A model generated the notes under the pieces. It was not told the DNA's origin. It saw only the letters and a list, made by a program, of their open reading frames with translations, and did no database searches. Shown one piece after another: positions 26,546-35,937 of a DNA stretch of 48,740 nucleotides. The stretch is taken from NCBI GenBank assembly GCA_037388705.1, contig JARRJY010000026.1, positions 1 to 48,740 on the forward strand, read 5' to 3'. Source of the DNA: JARRJY01 sp037388705 (lineage in GTDB: Bacteria > Pseudomonadota > Gammaproteobacteria > UBA6429 > Thiohalophilaceae). Within the stretch, counting starts at the first letter, position 1; every line of letters begins with the position of its first letter. The translations under genes and the position numbers were made by a program.

Positions 26546-28056
26546 GCTCTCACCTCCAGGTAATGTTTTGCTGTTTCCATGTCACTAAACGGATAACGTT
26601 TACCATTAACTTCCTGGTAGGTTTCATGTCCTTTGCCCGCAATTAACACGATATCTTCCTGCGAGGCATTATTGATCGCATACTCAATTGCTTCTGCACG
26701 GTCCAGCTGGATATGTGCATCGGAGGCTTTACTTAATCCTTCGGATATTTCATTAACAATGGCCTGGGGATCTTCCGAGCGGGGGTTATCAGTAGTAATT
26801 ACCAGCTGATCTGCCAGTCTTTCAGCGATTGCACCCATCATCGGGCGTTTACCCTGATCCCGGTCGCCGCCACAACCAAATACACACCATAGCTGTTTAT
26901 GCTGGTGCTCCTGTAGTGCAGACAGTACGTGTTCCAACGCATCAGGTGTATGTGCATAATCAACAACAACCAATGGCTTCTCATTTGATTGAAGACATTG
27001 CATGCGACCTGCTACACCCTGCACTTTTGCGAGTCGTTGTAGCGCATCTTCAAACTTGATACCTTTTAATAACAACACTGATAGTACAGCTAACAGGTTA
27101 CTGACATTGAACCGTCCTAAAAGACTTGTTTTAAGTTCTCCTGCACCCCAGGGGGTGGTAACTTTTATCTTTATACCATCGTGGCTTAATTGAATATCAG
27201 TGGCAATTACATCAGCATTTGTCTTCATGCCGTAAGTGATAACCTTAACCGGGGTCGATATCACTGCACGTATTTTTTCTGATACTGCTTCATCATTGTT
27301 AATAACTGCAAATTTAAGAGATGGTACGCTGAAAAGTTTTAACTTGCTTTCCAGGTAGCTTTCCATATCCCCGTGATAGTCGAGATGATCGCGAGACAGG
27401 TTTGTAAACACGGCGCAATCGAAATCAATACCAGTAACACGCCCCTGATCAAGTGCGTGTGAAGATACTTCCATCGCGACATTCCGTGCACCGTTTGCAA
27501 GCATCTCGGCCAGTAACTGGTGGCAGCGAACAACATCGGGCGTGGTATGGGTCGCTGTTTCCAGTTGACCATATAACCCGTTACCCAGGGTGCCAATAAT
27601 GCCGGTTGTTTCATCAGCGTTTAATGCCTGTGCCAGGAAGTGGCTACATGATGTTTTTCCGTTGGTACCAGTGATACCGGTAACAAACATTTGTTTGGAA
27701 GGCTCGGCAAAGAACCGGCTGGCTATCAAACCTGCTTTTTTTGACAGCCCGTCAAGTGCAATAACAGGTATATCATTACCCTGTGGTGATTTACGGGTAT
27801 TGAATGGAATTGCTGTTGCCGAGTCATTTGTTTCCCAGATTACTGCGACTGCACCCTGGGCAATTGCTTTATCAATAAATTCTGTGCCGTTTACTGTTTT
27901 CCCCTTACAGGCAAGGAATAAATAACCAGGTCTGACATCACGACTATCCAGGGTAATTCCATGAATGATGTGATCCATGATTACCGGTACTTCTAACCAG
28001 TTACTGAGAAGGCCGCTCAACATTACGGAGTTTGTCTTGTTATTCATGGCCATCAT
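26542..28056 (-). CDS. murE: UDP-MurNAc-tripeptide synthetase MurE (meso-diaminopimelate type)
   Basis: Adds the third stem residue. 504 aa. ATP loop TGTNGKTS (about 129-136), the carbamylated-lysine region, NLSRDHLDYHGD, and DNPR at 423-426, the motif selecting meso-diaminopimelate over lysine. This fixes the peptidoglycan as the Gram-negative type. The start ATGATG overlaps the ftsI stop. Confidence 0.97.
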   Translation of the reverse strand: MMAMNNKTNSVMLSGLLSNWLEVPVIMDHIIHGITLDSRDVRPGYLFLACKGKTVNGTEFIDKAIAQGAVAVIWETNDSATAIPFNTRKSPQGNDIPVIALDGLSKKAGLIASRFFAEPSKQMFVTGITGTNGKTSCSHFLAQALNADETTGIIGTLGNGLYGQLETATHTTPDVVRCHQLLAEMLANGARNVAMEVSSHALDQGRVTGIDFDCAVFTNLSRDHLDYHGDMESYLESKLKLFSVPSLKFAVINNDEAVSEKIRAVISTPVKVITYGMKTNADVIATDIQLSHDGIKIKVTTPWGAGELKTSLLGRFNVSNLLAVLSVLLLKGIKFEDALQRLAKVQGVAGRMQCLQSNEKPLVVVDYAHTPDALEHVLSALQEHQHKQLWCVFGCGGDRDQGKRPMMGAIAERLADQLVITTDNPRSEDPQAIVNEISEGLSKASDAHIQLDRAEAIEYAINNASQEDIVLIAGKGHETYQEVNGKRYPFSDMETAKHYLEVRA

Positions 28057-29780
28057 GGACTTACCCCCGCAATTTGATTTTGCAGTAATGCCATGTTTAC
28101 AGATTTGCGTGACAGATCATCAGGCTTGATATCCATCAGGTGCACCGCGTTACTCATCACTGCAGCGAATACCGGGGCAGCCACTTCACCACCGTAGTAA
28201 ACACCGTTACTTGGCTCATCAACTGTGACCACCATGACAAGACGTGGCTGGGATGCCGGCACCATACCAGCGAACACAGCGGTATAGCGATCTTCACTGT
28301 ATCCACCATTAGTCACTTTTTTAACTGTACCCGTTTTACCCGCCACGCTATAACCGGCAAGATGTGCCCTGGTACCAGTACCGCCTTTATTCACTACCTG
28401 CTTTAACATATTACGTATCTGGCGTGCAATGACAGGCTTGAGTACCTGTTGTGAGCTTTTAAATTCATCCTGGCGAAGAAAACTTACATTTTGTATCTTA
28501 CCGTCATTAGCAATGACCGAATATGCCCTTGTTAACTGCAATGCGGTGACTGACATTCCGTAACCAAAAGCCAGCGTGGCTCGCTCAATCTCATGCCATT
28601 GACTGGCATGAGTAAGCAAACCACTGGCTTCCCCCGGAAAACCGCTATTGGTTGTTTCACCGAACCCGACTCTTGAATGAACATCCCATAAATATTCTGG
28701 TTTTATTGCCAGTGCCAGTTTGGTCGCACCCACATTGCTGGACTTCTTGATAAGAGTAGTTAAATCAATGCGCCCGTAGTTACGGGTATCTTTAACAATG
28801 TTGCCACCAACTTTTAAAAATCCCGGTGCTGTGTCGATTTTAGAACGACTGTTAAAACGGCCTGATTCAAGTGCTGCGGCTACAGTAAATGGCTTAATAG
28901 TTGAACCAGGTTCAAACACATCCGTAACGGCACGATTTCGGTAATGACTACTTACCCCGTCACTGCGCTTGTTGGGGTTGTAAGCTGGCTGGTTGACCAT
29001 TGCCAACACTTCACCACTACGTGCATCCATCACTACTGCAGAGCCGGAACGTGCCTTGTTTTTTATCACCGCCCGTTTAAGTTCGCGGTAAGCCAGGTAC
29101 TGCAGGCGACGATCAATACTCAGTGTTAAATCTTTTCCTGCTTTTGGTGCACGAACCTGTTCTATATGTTTAATAACCCTGCCCAAGCGATCCTTGATAA
29201 CACGTTGACTGCCCGGTTGGCCGCTCAACCAGTCATCATAGGCAAGCTCCAGTCCTTCCTGGCCCTTATCATCAACATTGGTGAAACCAACTACGTGGGC
29301 TGTTACCTCACCATCCGGATAAAAACGTTTATATTCACGCTGCAGAGAAACACCGGGAATTCCCAGCTTCATTACCTGTTTGGCGACCGCAGGAGCGACA
29401 TGGCGTTTTAAATAAACAAATTGTTTGTTCTGTCGCGATAACACCTGGTGGTTGAGTTGTTTCATGCTTAAATTAAGCAACTTGGCTAACTCGTGCCAGC
29501 GTGACTGTGCCGACATAAAGTCACGTGGTTGCACCCAGACAGAATCAACTGGTGTACTGATTGCCAGTGGTTCGCCATTTCGATCCAGTATCATGCCACG
29601 ATGTGCCGCCACGGGTTGTACCCGCAAGTAGCGTGCATCGCCCTGGCTTTGCAGAAAATCTTTATTAAACACATGCAGATCAACGGCTCGCCAGCAAAGC
29701 ACGGCAGCAAAGCCAAGTACCGCGGTGGTAACCACCCCGGTTCTGAATGCTGTTGCAGGTTTGTGCACTTGCTCACTCAT
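28053..29780 (-). CDS. ftsI: Septal transpeptidase FtsI (PBP3)
   Basis: Class B penicillin-binding protein. 575 aa. One N-terminal transmembrane helix (about 13-33) leads to the pedestal domain with RGMILDRNG, then the transpeptidase domain. The three active motifs are STIK (Ser293), SSN (347-349) and KTGT (from Lys482). Both ends overlap neighbours by 4 bp, consistent with coupled translation of ftsL-ftsI-murE. Confidence 0.98.
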   Translation of the reverse strand: MSEQVHKPATAFRTGVVTTAVLGFAAVLCWRAVDLHVFNKDFLQSQGDARYLRVQPVAAHRGMILDRNGEPLAISTPVDSVWVQPRDFMSAQSRWHELAKLLNLSMKQLNHQVLSRQNKQFVYLKRHVAPAVAKQVMKLGIPGVSLQREYKRFYPDGEVTAHVVGFTNVDDKGQEGLELAYDDWLSGQPGSQRVIKDRLGRVIKHIEQVRAPKAGKDLTLSIDRRLQYLAYRELKRAVIKNKARSGSAVVMDARSGEVLAMVNQPAYNPNKRSDGVSSHYRNRAVTDVFEPGSTIKPFTVAAALESGRFNSRSKIDTAPGFLKVGGNIVKDTRNYGRIDLTTLIKKSSNVGATKLALAIKPEYLWDVHSRVGFGETTNSGFPGEASGLLTHASQWHEIERATLAFGYGMSVTALQLTRAYSVIANDGKIQNVSFLRQDEFKSSQQVLKPVIARQIRNMLKQVVNKGGTGTRAHLAGYSVAGKTGTVKKVTNGGYSEDRYTAVFAGMVPASQPRLVMVVTVDEPSNGVYYGGEVAAPVFAAVMSNAVHLMDIKPDDLSRKSVNMALLQNQIAGVSP

Positions 29781-30043
29781 GGTTTAATAAAAATTACCTT
29801 GTCTTGTTTAATGCCAGTCATGCCCAGGTTTTTTCTTGCTTTATTCTCAATGCGGCCATGTGCTGCCCAGGTATTTAATTCAAGTTGTAACTGTCCCCAC
29901 TCAACATTCAGACGATCACGTTCTGTTTCAAGTACGTTCAGTTCAACAAACAGCTTTCGACTTTGATGTTTGACATACACAACGCCCAAAGCCGACATAA
30001 CTACTGCAATCGTCAGTGCACCAATAATTAGTGGTGTCTTCAT
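29777..30043 (-). CDS. ftsL: Cell division protein FtsL
   Basis: Small bitopic divisome protein of 88 aa. One transmembrane helix (about 5-22) is followed by a leucine-zipper-like coiled coil (KLFVELNVLETERDRLNVEWGQLQLELN) and the conserved region ENKARKNLGM. It works with FtsQ and FtsB. Sequence is poorly conserved in the family, so position between rsmH and ftsI is important support. Confidence 0.94.
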   Translation of the reverse strand: MKTPLIIGALTIAVVMSALGVVYVKHQSRKLFVELNVLETERDRLNVEWGQLQLELNTWAAHGRIENKARKNLGMTGIKQDKVIFIKP

Positions 30044-30978
30044 TGCAGTCGCTCCGCGATACGCATTACGGCACTGCGTGCACGCGGATTTATTTTTAGT
30101 TCTTCATCACTCGCATGTACTGCTTTTCCAATCGCTTTCATCTTTGGGTTCAGCTGCACATGAGTAACTGGTAAATCAGGCGGAAAATCATCTCCTTTTA
30201 CCTGCTCACGGATAAAACGTTTAATGATGCGATCTTCAAGCGAGTGGAAACTGATCACGACTAAACGCCCCCCTGGTTTCAGCACATCAATCACCTGTGA
30301 TAAACAGCTTTTAATATCTTCCAGCTCCTGGTTAATAAAAATCCGGATAGCCTGAAAACTGCGCGTTGCCGGGTCTTTGCCTTTCTCATGTTTGGGGTTG
30401 GCTGCTGCCACGATTGCCGCGAGTTGTTTTGTGGTGCGAATTGGGGATTCATCACGTGTTTTCACAATCGCGCGGGCAATCCGTTTGGCAAAACGCTCTT
30501 CACCGTATTCTTTTAATACCTGGATGATTTCCTGTTCTTTGGCCGTGGCCAGCCAATCAGCAGCCGATATGCCCTGGTGGGGATCCATGCGCATATCAAG
30601 TGGACCATCATGGAGAAAACTAAAACCGCGGTCTGCTGTATCCAGCTGGGGAGACGAAACCCCCAGGTCGAGTAAAATGCCATCGACCTGCCCCATCCAA
30701 CCTAACTCTTTTACTCTCTGTTCGAGCATGGCGAAGGAACCCTGCCTTAGTACAAACCGTTCATCAGAAGTAAAATCCGTTTGTGCTTTTTCAATGGCTG
30801 CCGGGTCCTTATCCATGGCCAGCAACCTGCCCTCACTACCTAGTTGTTTCAATATGGCGCGACTGTGTCCGCCACGACCGAATGTGCCATCTATGTAACG
30901 CCCATTGGGCTTAATGGCTAGCCCTGCTATCGCTTCATTGAGCAATACAGGGATGTGTTCCTGTTTTTCAGTGCTCAT
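30040..30978 (-). CDS. rsmH: 16S rRNA (cytosine1402-N4)-methyltransferase RsmH (MraW)
   Basis: SAM-dependent methyltransferase for C1402 of 16S rRNA, the partner modification to that by RsmI, also in this window. 312 aa. Motifs HIPVLLNEAI, DGTFGRGGHSRAIL (SAM loop), DGILLDLGVSSPQLD and VISFHSLEDRIIKRF. Overlap with ftsL is 4 bp; it starts 3 bp after mraZ ends. Confidence 0.97.
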   Translation of the reverse strand: MSTEKQEHIPVLLNEAIAGLAIKPNGRYIDGTFGRGGHSRAILKQLGSEGRLLAMDKDPAAIEKAQTDFTSDERFVLRQGSFAMLEQRVKELGWMGQVDGILLDLGVSSPQLDTADRGFSFLHDGPLDMRMDPHQGISAADWLATAKEQEIIQVLKEYGEERFAKRIARAIVKTRDESPIRTTKQLAAIVAAANPKHEKGKDPATRSFQAIRIFINQELEDIKSCLSQVIDVLKPGGRLVVISFHSLEDRIIKRFIREQVKGDDFPPDLPVTHVQLNPKMKAIGKAVHASDEELKINPRARSAVMRIAERLQ

Positions 30979-30981
30979 GGG

Positions 30982-31437
30982 TTACAGTGATAACGATTCC
31001 AGATCTGCAGATAATTCTGCTTGTTCATCATCACTGGTAATCCATGTATCACGTTGCTCAGTCCAGGTTGCCTCATCCCAGATTTCAAACTTGTTGCCCT
31101 GCCCGGTCAGCGCTACACGTTTGTCCAGCCTGGCAAACTCTCTTAGTGGAGGAGGAATTAAAATACGGCCGTTGGCATCCAGTTCCACTTCGGTAGCATG
31201 ACCGATCAGCAAACGTTGCAAACGACGGGCTTGAGGATTGAGATTTCCGAGACGCACTAATTTGCGTTCAATGTCTTCCCATTCAGGCAGGGGGTACAGC
31301 AACAAACAGGCATCACTGCGATCAACAGTGACAATCATTTGTCCATTGCACTGGGCCAGCAGGCGCTCCCGATACTTGCTCGGCATTGCCATCCGGCCCT
31401 TAGCATCCAGATTTAGAGTATTGACTCCCCGGAACAC
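30982..31437 (-). CDS. mraZ: Transcriptional regulator MraZ
   Basis: AbrB/SpoVT-like DNA-binding protein, first gene of the dcw cluster, which in E. coli represses its own operon. 151 aa with two MraZ repeats (FRGVNTLNLDAKGRMAMPSKYR and EVELDANGRILIPPPLREFA). The start is a GTG at 31437 with AAGGGGA upstream. Matching direct-repeat operator sites lie 29-53 bp upstream of the start codon. Confidence 0.96.
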   Translation of the reverse strand: MFRGVNTLNLDAKGRMAMPSKYRERLLAQCNGQMIVTVDRSDACLLLYPLPEWEDIERKLVRLGNLNPQARRLQRLLIGHATEVELDANGRILIPPPLREFARLDKRVALTGQGNKFEIWDEATWTEQRDTWITSDDEQAELSADLESLSL

Positions 31438-31465
31438 GATTTGAATCCCCTTTAAATGGGGTTTC

Positions 31466-31490
31466 CCCCATTAATCCCCACTTTTTTCCA
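31466..31490 (-). promoter_or_regulatory. MraZ operator: three TGGRR direct repeats at 10-bp period
   Basis: On the minus strand TGGAA, TGGGG and TGGGG occur at 31490-31486, 31480-31476 and 31470-31466, each separated by 5 bp. This is the known MraZ box arrangement (TGGGN repeats with 5-bp spacers). It lies between the -10 element and the mraZ start, fitting autorepression. Confidence 0.85.
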
Positions 31491-31499
31491 CTTTCGTAC

Positions 31500-31528
31500 A
31501 CTATAGTTTCAAAATTCCCACACTGCAA
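31500..31528 (-). promoter_or_regulatory. Sigma70-type promoter of the dcw cluster
   Basis: Minus strand: TTGCAG (31528-31523), a 17-bp spacer, and TATAGT (31505-31500). The predicted transcription start near 31493 falls immediately before the MraZ boxes. It is the only good promoter seen upstream of mraZ and probably drives most of the 17-kb cluster. Confidence 0.75.
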
Positions 31529-31770
31529 GCAAACTGATCCACATTTTTAGGAATTCTTGCTTTGGGAACAGTAACTTACGTGCGTCAGTGAAGGTAAAAG
31601 AGTCAATAATGGCTAATTTTTAGACAAAATAAATATCTTAATTATCAATAACTTATGGATTTTACTTAAAGTGACTTAAGAAGAGTTTGAGCAAGTTTTG
31701 TACAGTAATTGGGCGATTTTTATTCAGGGATTCTCTGAACAAAATAAACTGTTTCTATATATATAGTATA
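31529..31770. other. AT-rich intergenic region between mraZ and rnpB
   Basis: No gene is supported. The region is AT-rich with short palindromic pieces (TTCAG-GGATTCT-CTGAA near 31723-31739 and a TATATATATA run near 31757-31767 at the 3' edge of rnpB). I see no convincing terminator with a U tract for rnpB. Confidence 0.5.
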
Positions 31771-32119
31771 GGAGCCGGCCGATAAGCCGGGTTCTGTCGT
31801 AGACAGTCATTCATCTGGGATATGTGTCACCACATACCTCATGCAACCTACCCGGGAACAGTGCGGGCCGCACCATTGTTCCCCTATTTGGTCTTGCTCC
31901 GAGTGGGGTTTGCCATCGCCGCCGAGTGTTACCACCGACGCGGTGCGCTCTTACCGCACCTTTTCACCCTTACCAGTTTGTGAACAAACTGGCGGTATAC
32001 TTTCTGCTGCACTTTCCGTAGGCTCACGCCCCCCAGGCGTTACCTGGCACTCTGCCCTTCGGAGCCCGGACTTTCCTCCAGAAAATCAGTGATTTTCCAG
32101 CGACTGCCTGGCCGACTCC
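31771..32119 (-). ncRNA. rnpB: RNase P RNA, bacterial class A
   Basis: Catalytic RNA of ribonuclease P, which trims tRNA 5' leaders. On the minus strand the universal core is clear: GAGGAAAGTCCGGGCTCC near the 5' end, GGTAAGGGTGAAAAGGTG, GGTAAGAGCGCACC, GGCAAACCCC, and at the 3' end the GATGAATGACTGTC and ACAGAACCCGGCTTAT segments. The terminal P1 helix pairs 32119-32110 with 31780-31771 (with one G-T wobble), which sets the ends. The GGCTTAT plus core indicates type A. Confidence 0.96.
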
Positions 32120-32126
32120 AAACCTT

Positions 32127-32132
32127 ATTATA
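32127..32132 (-). promoter_or_regulatory. -10 element of the rnpB promoter
   Basis: A perfect TATAAT on the minus strand, ending 7 bp before the deduced RNase P RNA 5' end. No clear -35 is visible 17 bp upstream. A GC-rich stretch separates it from the rsmI stop region. Confidence 0.6.
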
Positions 32133-32153
32133 CTTGCTCGGGCCAATGGGTGC

Positions 32154-32999
32154 TTACTTTAAGTGTTCCAGTGCATATTGGTAGAGGCGGTTCTTTTTCT
32201 CACCGGTAATCTCGGCCGCCAGTTTTGCTGCCTGTTTAACGGGTAACTCGGCAACCAGCAAAGATAATATCCGGATTGCCTCGTCATCGATTTCTTCAGC
32301 AACAGGCTCCTGACAACCACTTACTATCACCACGAACTCACCACGCTGCTGGTTACTATCTGCTTCTACCCATTCTTTTAATGCAGACAGACTATCCTGT
32401 TTCACTGTTTCAAAGGTCTTGGTCAGTTCCCGGGCGATGGTGGCAATCCTTTCACCGCCCAGAATCGAGGTCATGTCCGTCAGGCATTCCAGGATTCGAT
32501 GCGGGCTTTCATAAAACACCAGTGTGCATGTTTCTTTCCGCAATGCCGATAACTGCTGCTGACGATGTGTACTCTTGGCGGGCAAAAAGCCGACGAACTT
32601 GAAACAATCGGTGGGTAAACCCGCCACGGATAATGCAGCCAGTAAGGCACTGGCCCCCGGTATTGGTACCACTTTCAGGCCGCGTTGATGTGCCTCGCGT
32701 ACCAGGTGAAAACCGGGATCACTGAGTAATGGAGTCCCGGCATCTGAAATTAATGCTACTGATTCACCACTTTCCATGCGATTAAGTATGGACTCACTAA
32801 CCTGTCGTTCGTTATGCTCGTGGAAAGCTATGCAAGGTGTTTTAATACCATAGTGCTGGAGTAATTTGCCGCTATGGCGGGTATCTTCCGCGGCTATTAT
32901 GTCGACTACACCAAGAATTTCTTGCGCACGTTGTGACATATCCCCAAGATTTCCAATGGGGGTTGCGACAACATACAGGGTATTCTTTTCTGCTAACAC
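32154..32999 (-). CDS. rsmI: 16S rRNA (cytidine1402-2'-O)-methyltransferase RsmI
   Basis: SAM-dependent tetrapyrrole-methylase-fold enzyme that 2'-O-methylates C1402 of 16S rRNA. 281 aa. Motifs LYVVATPIGNLGDMS, AEDTRHSGKLL, ALISDAGTPLLSDPG, PIPGASALLAALS and the FYESPHRI segment. It is divergent from lpoA, the conserved yraL-yraM arrangement. Confidence 0.97.
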   Translation of the reverse strand: MLAEKNTLYVVATPIGNLGDMSQRAQEILGVVDIIAAEDTRHSGKLLQHYGIKTPCIAFHEHNERQVSESILNRMESGESVALISDAGTPLLSDPGFHLVREAHQRGLKVVPIPGASALLAALSVAGLPTDCFKFVGFLPAKSTHRQQQLSALRKETCTLVFYESPHRILECLTDMTSILGGERIATIARELTKTFETVKQDSLSALKEWVEADSNQQRGEFVVIVSGCQEPVAEEIDDEAIRILSLLVAELPVKQAAKLAAEITGEKKNRLYQYALEHLK

Positions 33000-33058
33000 G
33001 TTATAATCCGAAATTACGATTGGCTTTACTAAAACAAGAACCGAGTTTACACAAGATT

Positions 33059-34918
33059 ATGAAACAACAGTGGCTTTTTCCTATTTTATTATTGGTGGTA
33101 ATGTTATCCGGTTGTGCCGGTATGCCGCAGCCTGGAGAAGAGGCGGGTCCAGTCAGTATCGAAAATGCCGAACGACTGGTTAACCAGGGTCGCTATAGTG
33201 AAGCTGCACAGCAATTCAAGGAACTTGCCGGAGAGGCCCCCGCGAAAGAGCAAAACACCTTGTTACTCAAGGCTGTAATGGCTATGGCCAAGGCTGAACA
33301 ACCATTACAGGCAAGACAGTTACTGAACACTGTTAACTTATCCACCCTGGATGAACAGCAATACTTTCTTTATAAATTAACACAGGCTAACCTGGCGCTT
33401 GCAGAACGTAATCCTGAGGCTGTTCTTTCAGCATTAATCTTAACGCCACCGGTTTCAACACCTTCCTATTTAATAGCCGAGTTTCACCAGTTACGTGCTG
33501 AAGCGTTTACCATGGTCGGTAACCGGCTGGAAAGTGCTCGCGAACACGTGCTAAGTGGACCATATATAAATAATCCAGAACAAGTCAAACAGAACCAGTA
33601 TGCTATATGGGAAGCTCTGGCGATGTTTTCCGAGCGCGCCTTGCAACAACTTCGTACGAACCCCCCACCTGATACTTTGAGTGGCTGGATGGAGCTGGTA
33701 CAAATTGCCAAGGCTTACCAGTTACAACCCGCTACGTTGAAAGCACGTATACAGGAGTGGCGTGAACTTTATCCTGAGCACCCTGTACTTGAGGAAATTC
33801 TTGCTAACCTGCAGAACCGCAAACAGGAAGATGTTATTGTGCCCAGCAACATCGCGTTGATGTTACCGTTTAGTAGCAAATTTGCTACCGCTGCTGAAGC
33901 TGTGCGCGATGGTTTTTTAGCCGCGTACTATAATAGTTCCGGCCACACTACCCAAAAGATACGTATCCTGGATACCGGAGCAACACCAGAAAATATCAAT
34001 GCTATATATCAACAAGCGATAGGTGAAGGTGCCCAGTTTGTTATTGGGCCGCTGGATAAAAAAGCCATTGAATTACTGGTTCAAGAGAATGATCTTAAAG
34101 TACCTACACTGGCACTCAATAATGAGCTGGATGATAATATTCCGGAAAACCTGTTTCAATTTGGTTTATCCCCGGAAGATGAAGCCCGGCAGGTAGCTGA
34201 ACGAACCTGGCTGGATGGGCATGTGAATGCTGCCGTACTGGTTCCACAAGGACCATGGGGTGAACGTGTTTACCATGCCTTTGCAGAACGCTGGCAACAA
34301 ATAGGGGGTAAAATTGTTGAAGTGCAACAATATATCGCCAGGGATAATGATTTTTCTCAACCTATCCGCAAGCTCATGAATATTGATGAGAGTCAATCGA
34401 GATATCGTAGCGTGGAGTATTTACTGAACCGTAAAGTCAAATTCACGCCACGACGTCGTCAGGATGTTGATTTTATTTTTATCGCAGCCTATCCGAGACA
34501 GGCCCGTCAAATTCGCCCTCAACTCAAGTTTTATCATGCCTCGGATCTTCCGGTTTATGCCACATCCCATGTTTACACGGGTAACCTGAACCAGGAACGC
34601 GATCGCGATATGGATGGCCTGGCGTTTGGGGATATGCCCTGGGTATTGAGCGAAAGCACTACTCACAGAAGTTTACGTACTGAACTGGAACCCTACATTT
34701 CAAAAGCAGGAAATCGCCTGCAACGTTTATATGCGCTGGGGGTAGATGCCTACAATATCATTGCAGCGTTAAACACTTTGAAACGTTATCCTTACGAGAG
34801 GTATGATGGAGAAACGGGTAGCCTTAGCCTCGATGGAAAACAACGAATACACCGACAACTGACCTGGGTGAAATTTCGAAGTGGTCGCCCGGTACTAAAA
34901 GACGAAGGACTGCAATAA
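33059..34918 (+). CDS. lpoA: Penicillin-binding protein activator LpoA (LppC family lipoprotein)
   Basis: Outer-membrane lipoprotein that activates PBP1a in enterics. The ATG at 33059 (619 aa) begins a classical lipoprotein signal with lipobox LSGC (Cys19); a longer frame upstream overlaps rsmI and is not used. The N-terminal domain (about 30-260) is TPR-like helical; the C-terminal domain (about 270-619) has a periplasmic binding-protein fold (IALMLPFSSKFATAAEAVRDGFLAAYY). yraN follows after 1 bp. Confidence 0.94.
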   Translation: MKQQWLFPILLLVVMLSGCAGMPQPGEEAGPVSIENAERLVNQGRYSEAAQQFKELAGEAPAKEQNTLLLKAVMAMAKAEQPLQARQLLNTVNLSTLDEQQYFLYKLTQANLALAERNPEAVLSALILTPPVSTPSYLIAEFHQLRAEAFTMVGNRLESAREHVLSGPYINNPEQVKQNQYAIWEALAMFSERALQQLRTNPPPDTLSGWMELVQIAKAYQLQPATLKARIQEWRELYPEHPVLEEILANLQNRKQEDVIVPSNIALMLPFSSKFATAAEAVRDGFLAAYYNSSGHTTQKIRILDTGATPENINAIYQQAIGEGAQFVIGPLDKKAIELLVQENDLKVPTLALNNELDDNIPENLFQFGLSPEDEARQVAERTWLDGHVNAAVLVPQGPWGERVYHAFAERWQQIGGKIVEVQQYIARDNDFSQPIRKLMNIDESQSRYRSVEYLLNRKVKFTPRRRQDVDFIFIAAYPRQARQIRPQLKFYHASDLPVYATSHVYTGNLNQERDRDMDGLAFGDMPWVLSESTTHRSLRTELEPYISKAGNRLQRLYALGVDAYNIIAALNTLKRYPYERYDGETGSLSLDGKQRIHRQLTWVKFRSGRPVLKDEGLQ

Positions 34919-34919
34919 T

Positions 34920-35297
34920 ATGTTTGGCTTCACATCGAAAACAACAAGGGAAATAGGTGCGGAAGCCGAGAAACTGGCGCGTGATTTTCTGGTGCAACAA
35001 GGTATGGATCTTGTAGAACGTAATTACCAGATTAAAGGTGGTGAGATTGACCTCATCATGCGTGACGAACCCCACCTGGTCTTTGTCGAAGTGCGTTATC
35101 GAAAAAATAACCGCTTTGGCTCCGGAGCAGATAGCGTTGATTACCGCAAACAGTCACGCCTGATCAAGGCTGCCACTAACTACTTGCTGGAAAAATCGAG
35201 CCATGCCCATCAACCCGCCCGCTTTGATGTCATTTCAATCACTTCATCCGATACCAATCCTGAGATAGAATGGATAAAAGATGCCTTCCAGGCATAA
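34920..35297 (+). CDS. yraN: YraN family (UPF0102) endonuclease-like protein
   Basis: 125 aa protein with the restriction-endonuclease-like core: EAEKLARDFLVQQGMDLVERNYQIKGGEIDLIM...LVFVEVRYR, holding the D and ExK-like residues (here VEVRYR). Function is not established, though the fold suggests a nuclease or Holliday-junction-type role. It lies between lpoA and the SIS gene as in E. coli. Confidence 0.94.
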   Translation: MFGFTSKTTREIGAEAEKLARDFLVQQGMDLVERNYQIKGGEIDLIMRDEPHLVFVEVRYRKNNRFGSGADSVDYRKQSRLIKAATNYLLEKSSHAHQPARFDVISITSSDTNPEIEWIKDAFQA

Positions 35298-35330
35298 TAT
35301 TAATTTTAACCGGGCTTTCAGGACAGAACC

Positions 35331-35915
35331 ATGAACCATAGTGATGCCATCCGTCACCTGTTTGAAGACAGTATTCGCACCAAGCAAATTTCCGCTGATG
35401 AGTTGGCCGGGCCCATTAGCCAGGCAGTAAACCTGATGCTCAGCGTTTTAAAAGATGGCAAGAAAATTCTCAGCTGTGGTAACGGAGGTTCAGCGGCTGA
35501 TGCCCAGCATTTTGCAGCGGAAATGGTTTGCCGCTTTGAGCGTGAGCGCCCGGGTATGCCCGCCATCGCGTTAACCACTGATTCTTCGGCGCTAACGGCT
35601 ATTTCCAATGACTACGGATATAACCAGGTTTTTTCCAAGCAGGTACTGGCTCTCGGTGTTGAAAATGATATCTTGCTGGCGATTTCCACCAGCGGTAATT
35701 CTGACAGCGTGGTTGAAGCTATTAAAGCCGCTCAACAAAAGAAAATGCATGTTATCGCTTTAACAGGCCGGAATGGTGGTGAAATGGCAAAGCTACTGGA
35801 TATTAACGATATAGAAATTCGTGTCCCTTCTGAATCCACGGCCCGCATCCAGGAAGTCCACCTGTTAACTATTCATTGTCTTTGTCACCAGATTGATGAA
35901 ACCCTGTTTGGTTAA
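35331..35915 (+). CDS. diaA: SIS-domain protein DiaA / GmhA-type phosphoheptose isomerase
   Basis: 194 aa single SIS domain: CGNGGSAADAQHFAAEM, TTDSSALTAISNDYGY, LAISTSGNSDSVVEA, ALTGRNGGEMA and ESTARIQEVHLLTIH. DiaA (binds DnaA and promotes timely initiation) and GmhA (sedoheptulose-7-P isomerase) are close paralogues and hard to separate by eye. Context after lpoA-yraN favours DiaA. A Shine-Dalgarno AGGA precedes the ATG. Confidence 0.9.
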   Translation: MNHSDAIRHLFEDSIRTKQISADELAGPISQAVNLMLSVLKDGKKILSCGNGGSAADAQHFAAEMVCRFERERPGMPAIALTTDSSALTAISNDYGYNQVFSKQVLALGVENDILLAISTSGNSDSVVEAIKAAQQKKMHVIALTGRNGGEMAKLLDINDIEIRVPSESTARIQEVHLLTIHCLCHQIDETLFG

Positions 35916-35937
35916 CGCCTGAATTGGAACATCCAGA

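Noticed and set aside
31824..32092. Plus-strand open frames around 31.8-32.1 kb
   Set aside because: They lie on the antisense strand of RNase P RNA and show no protein features.
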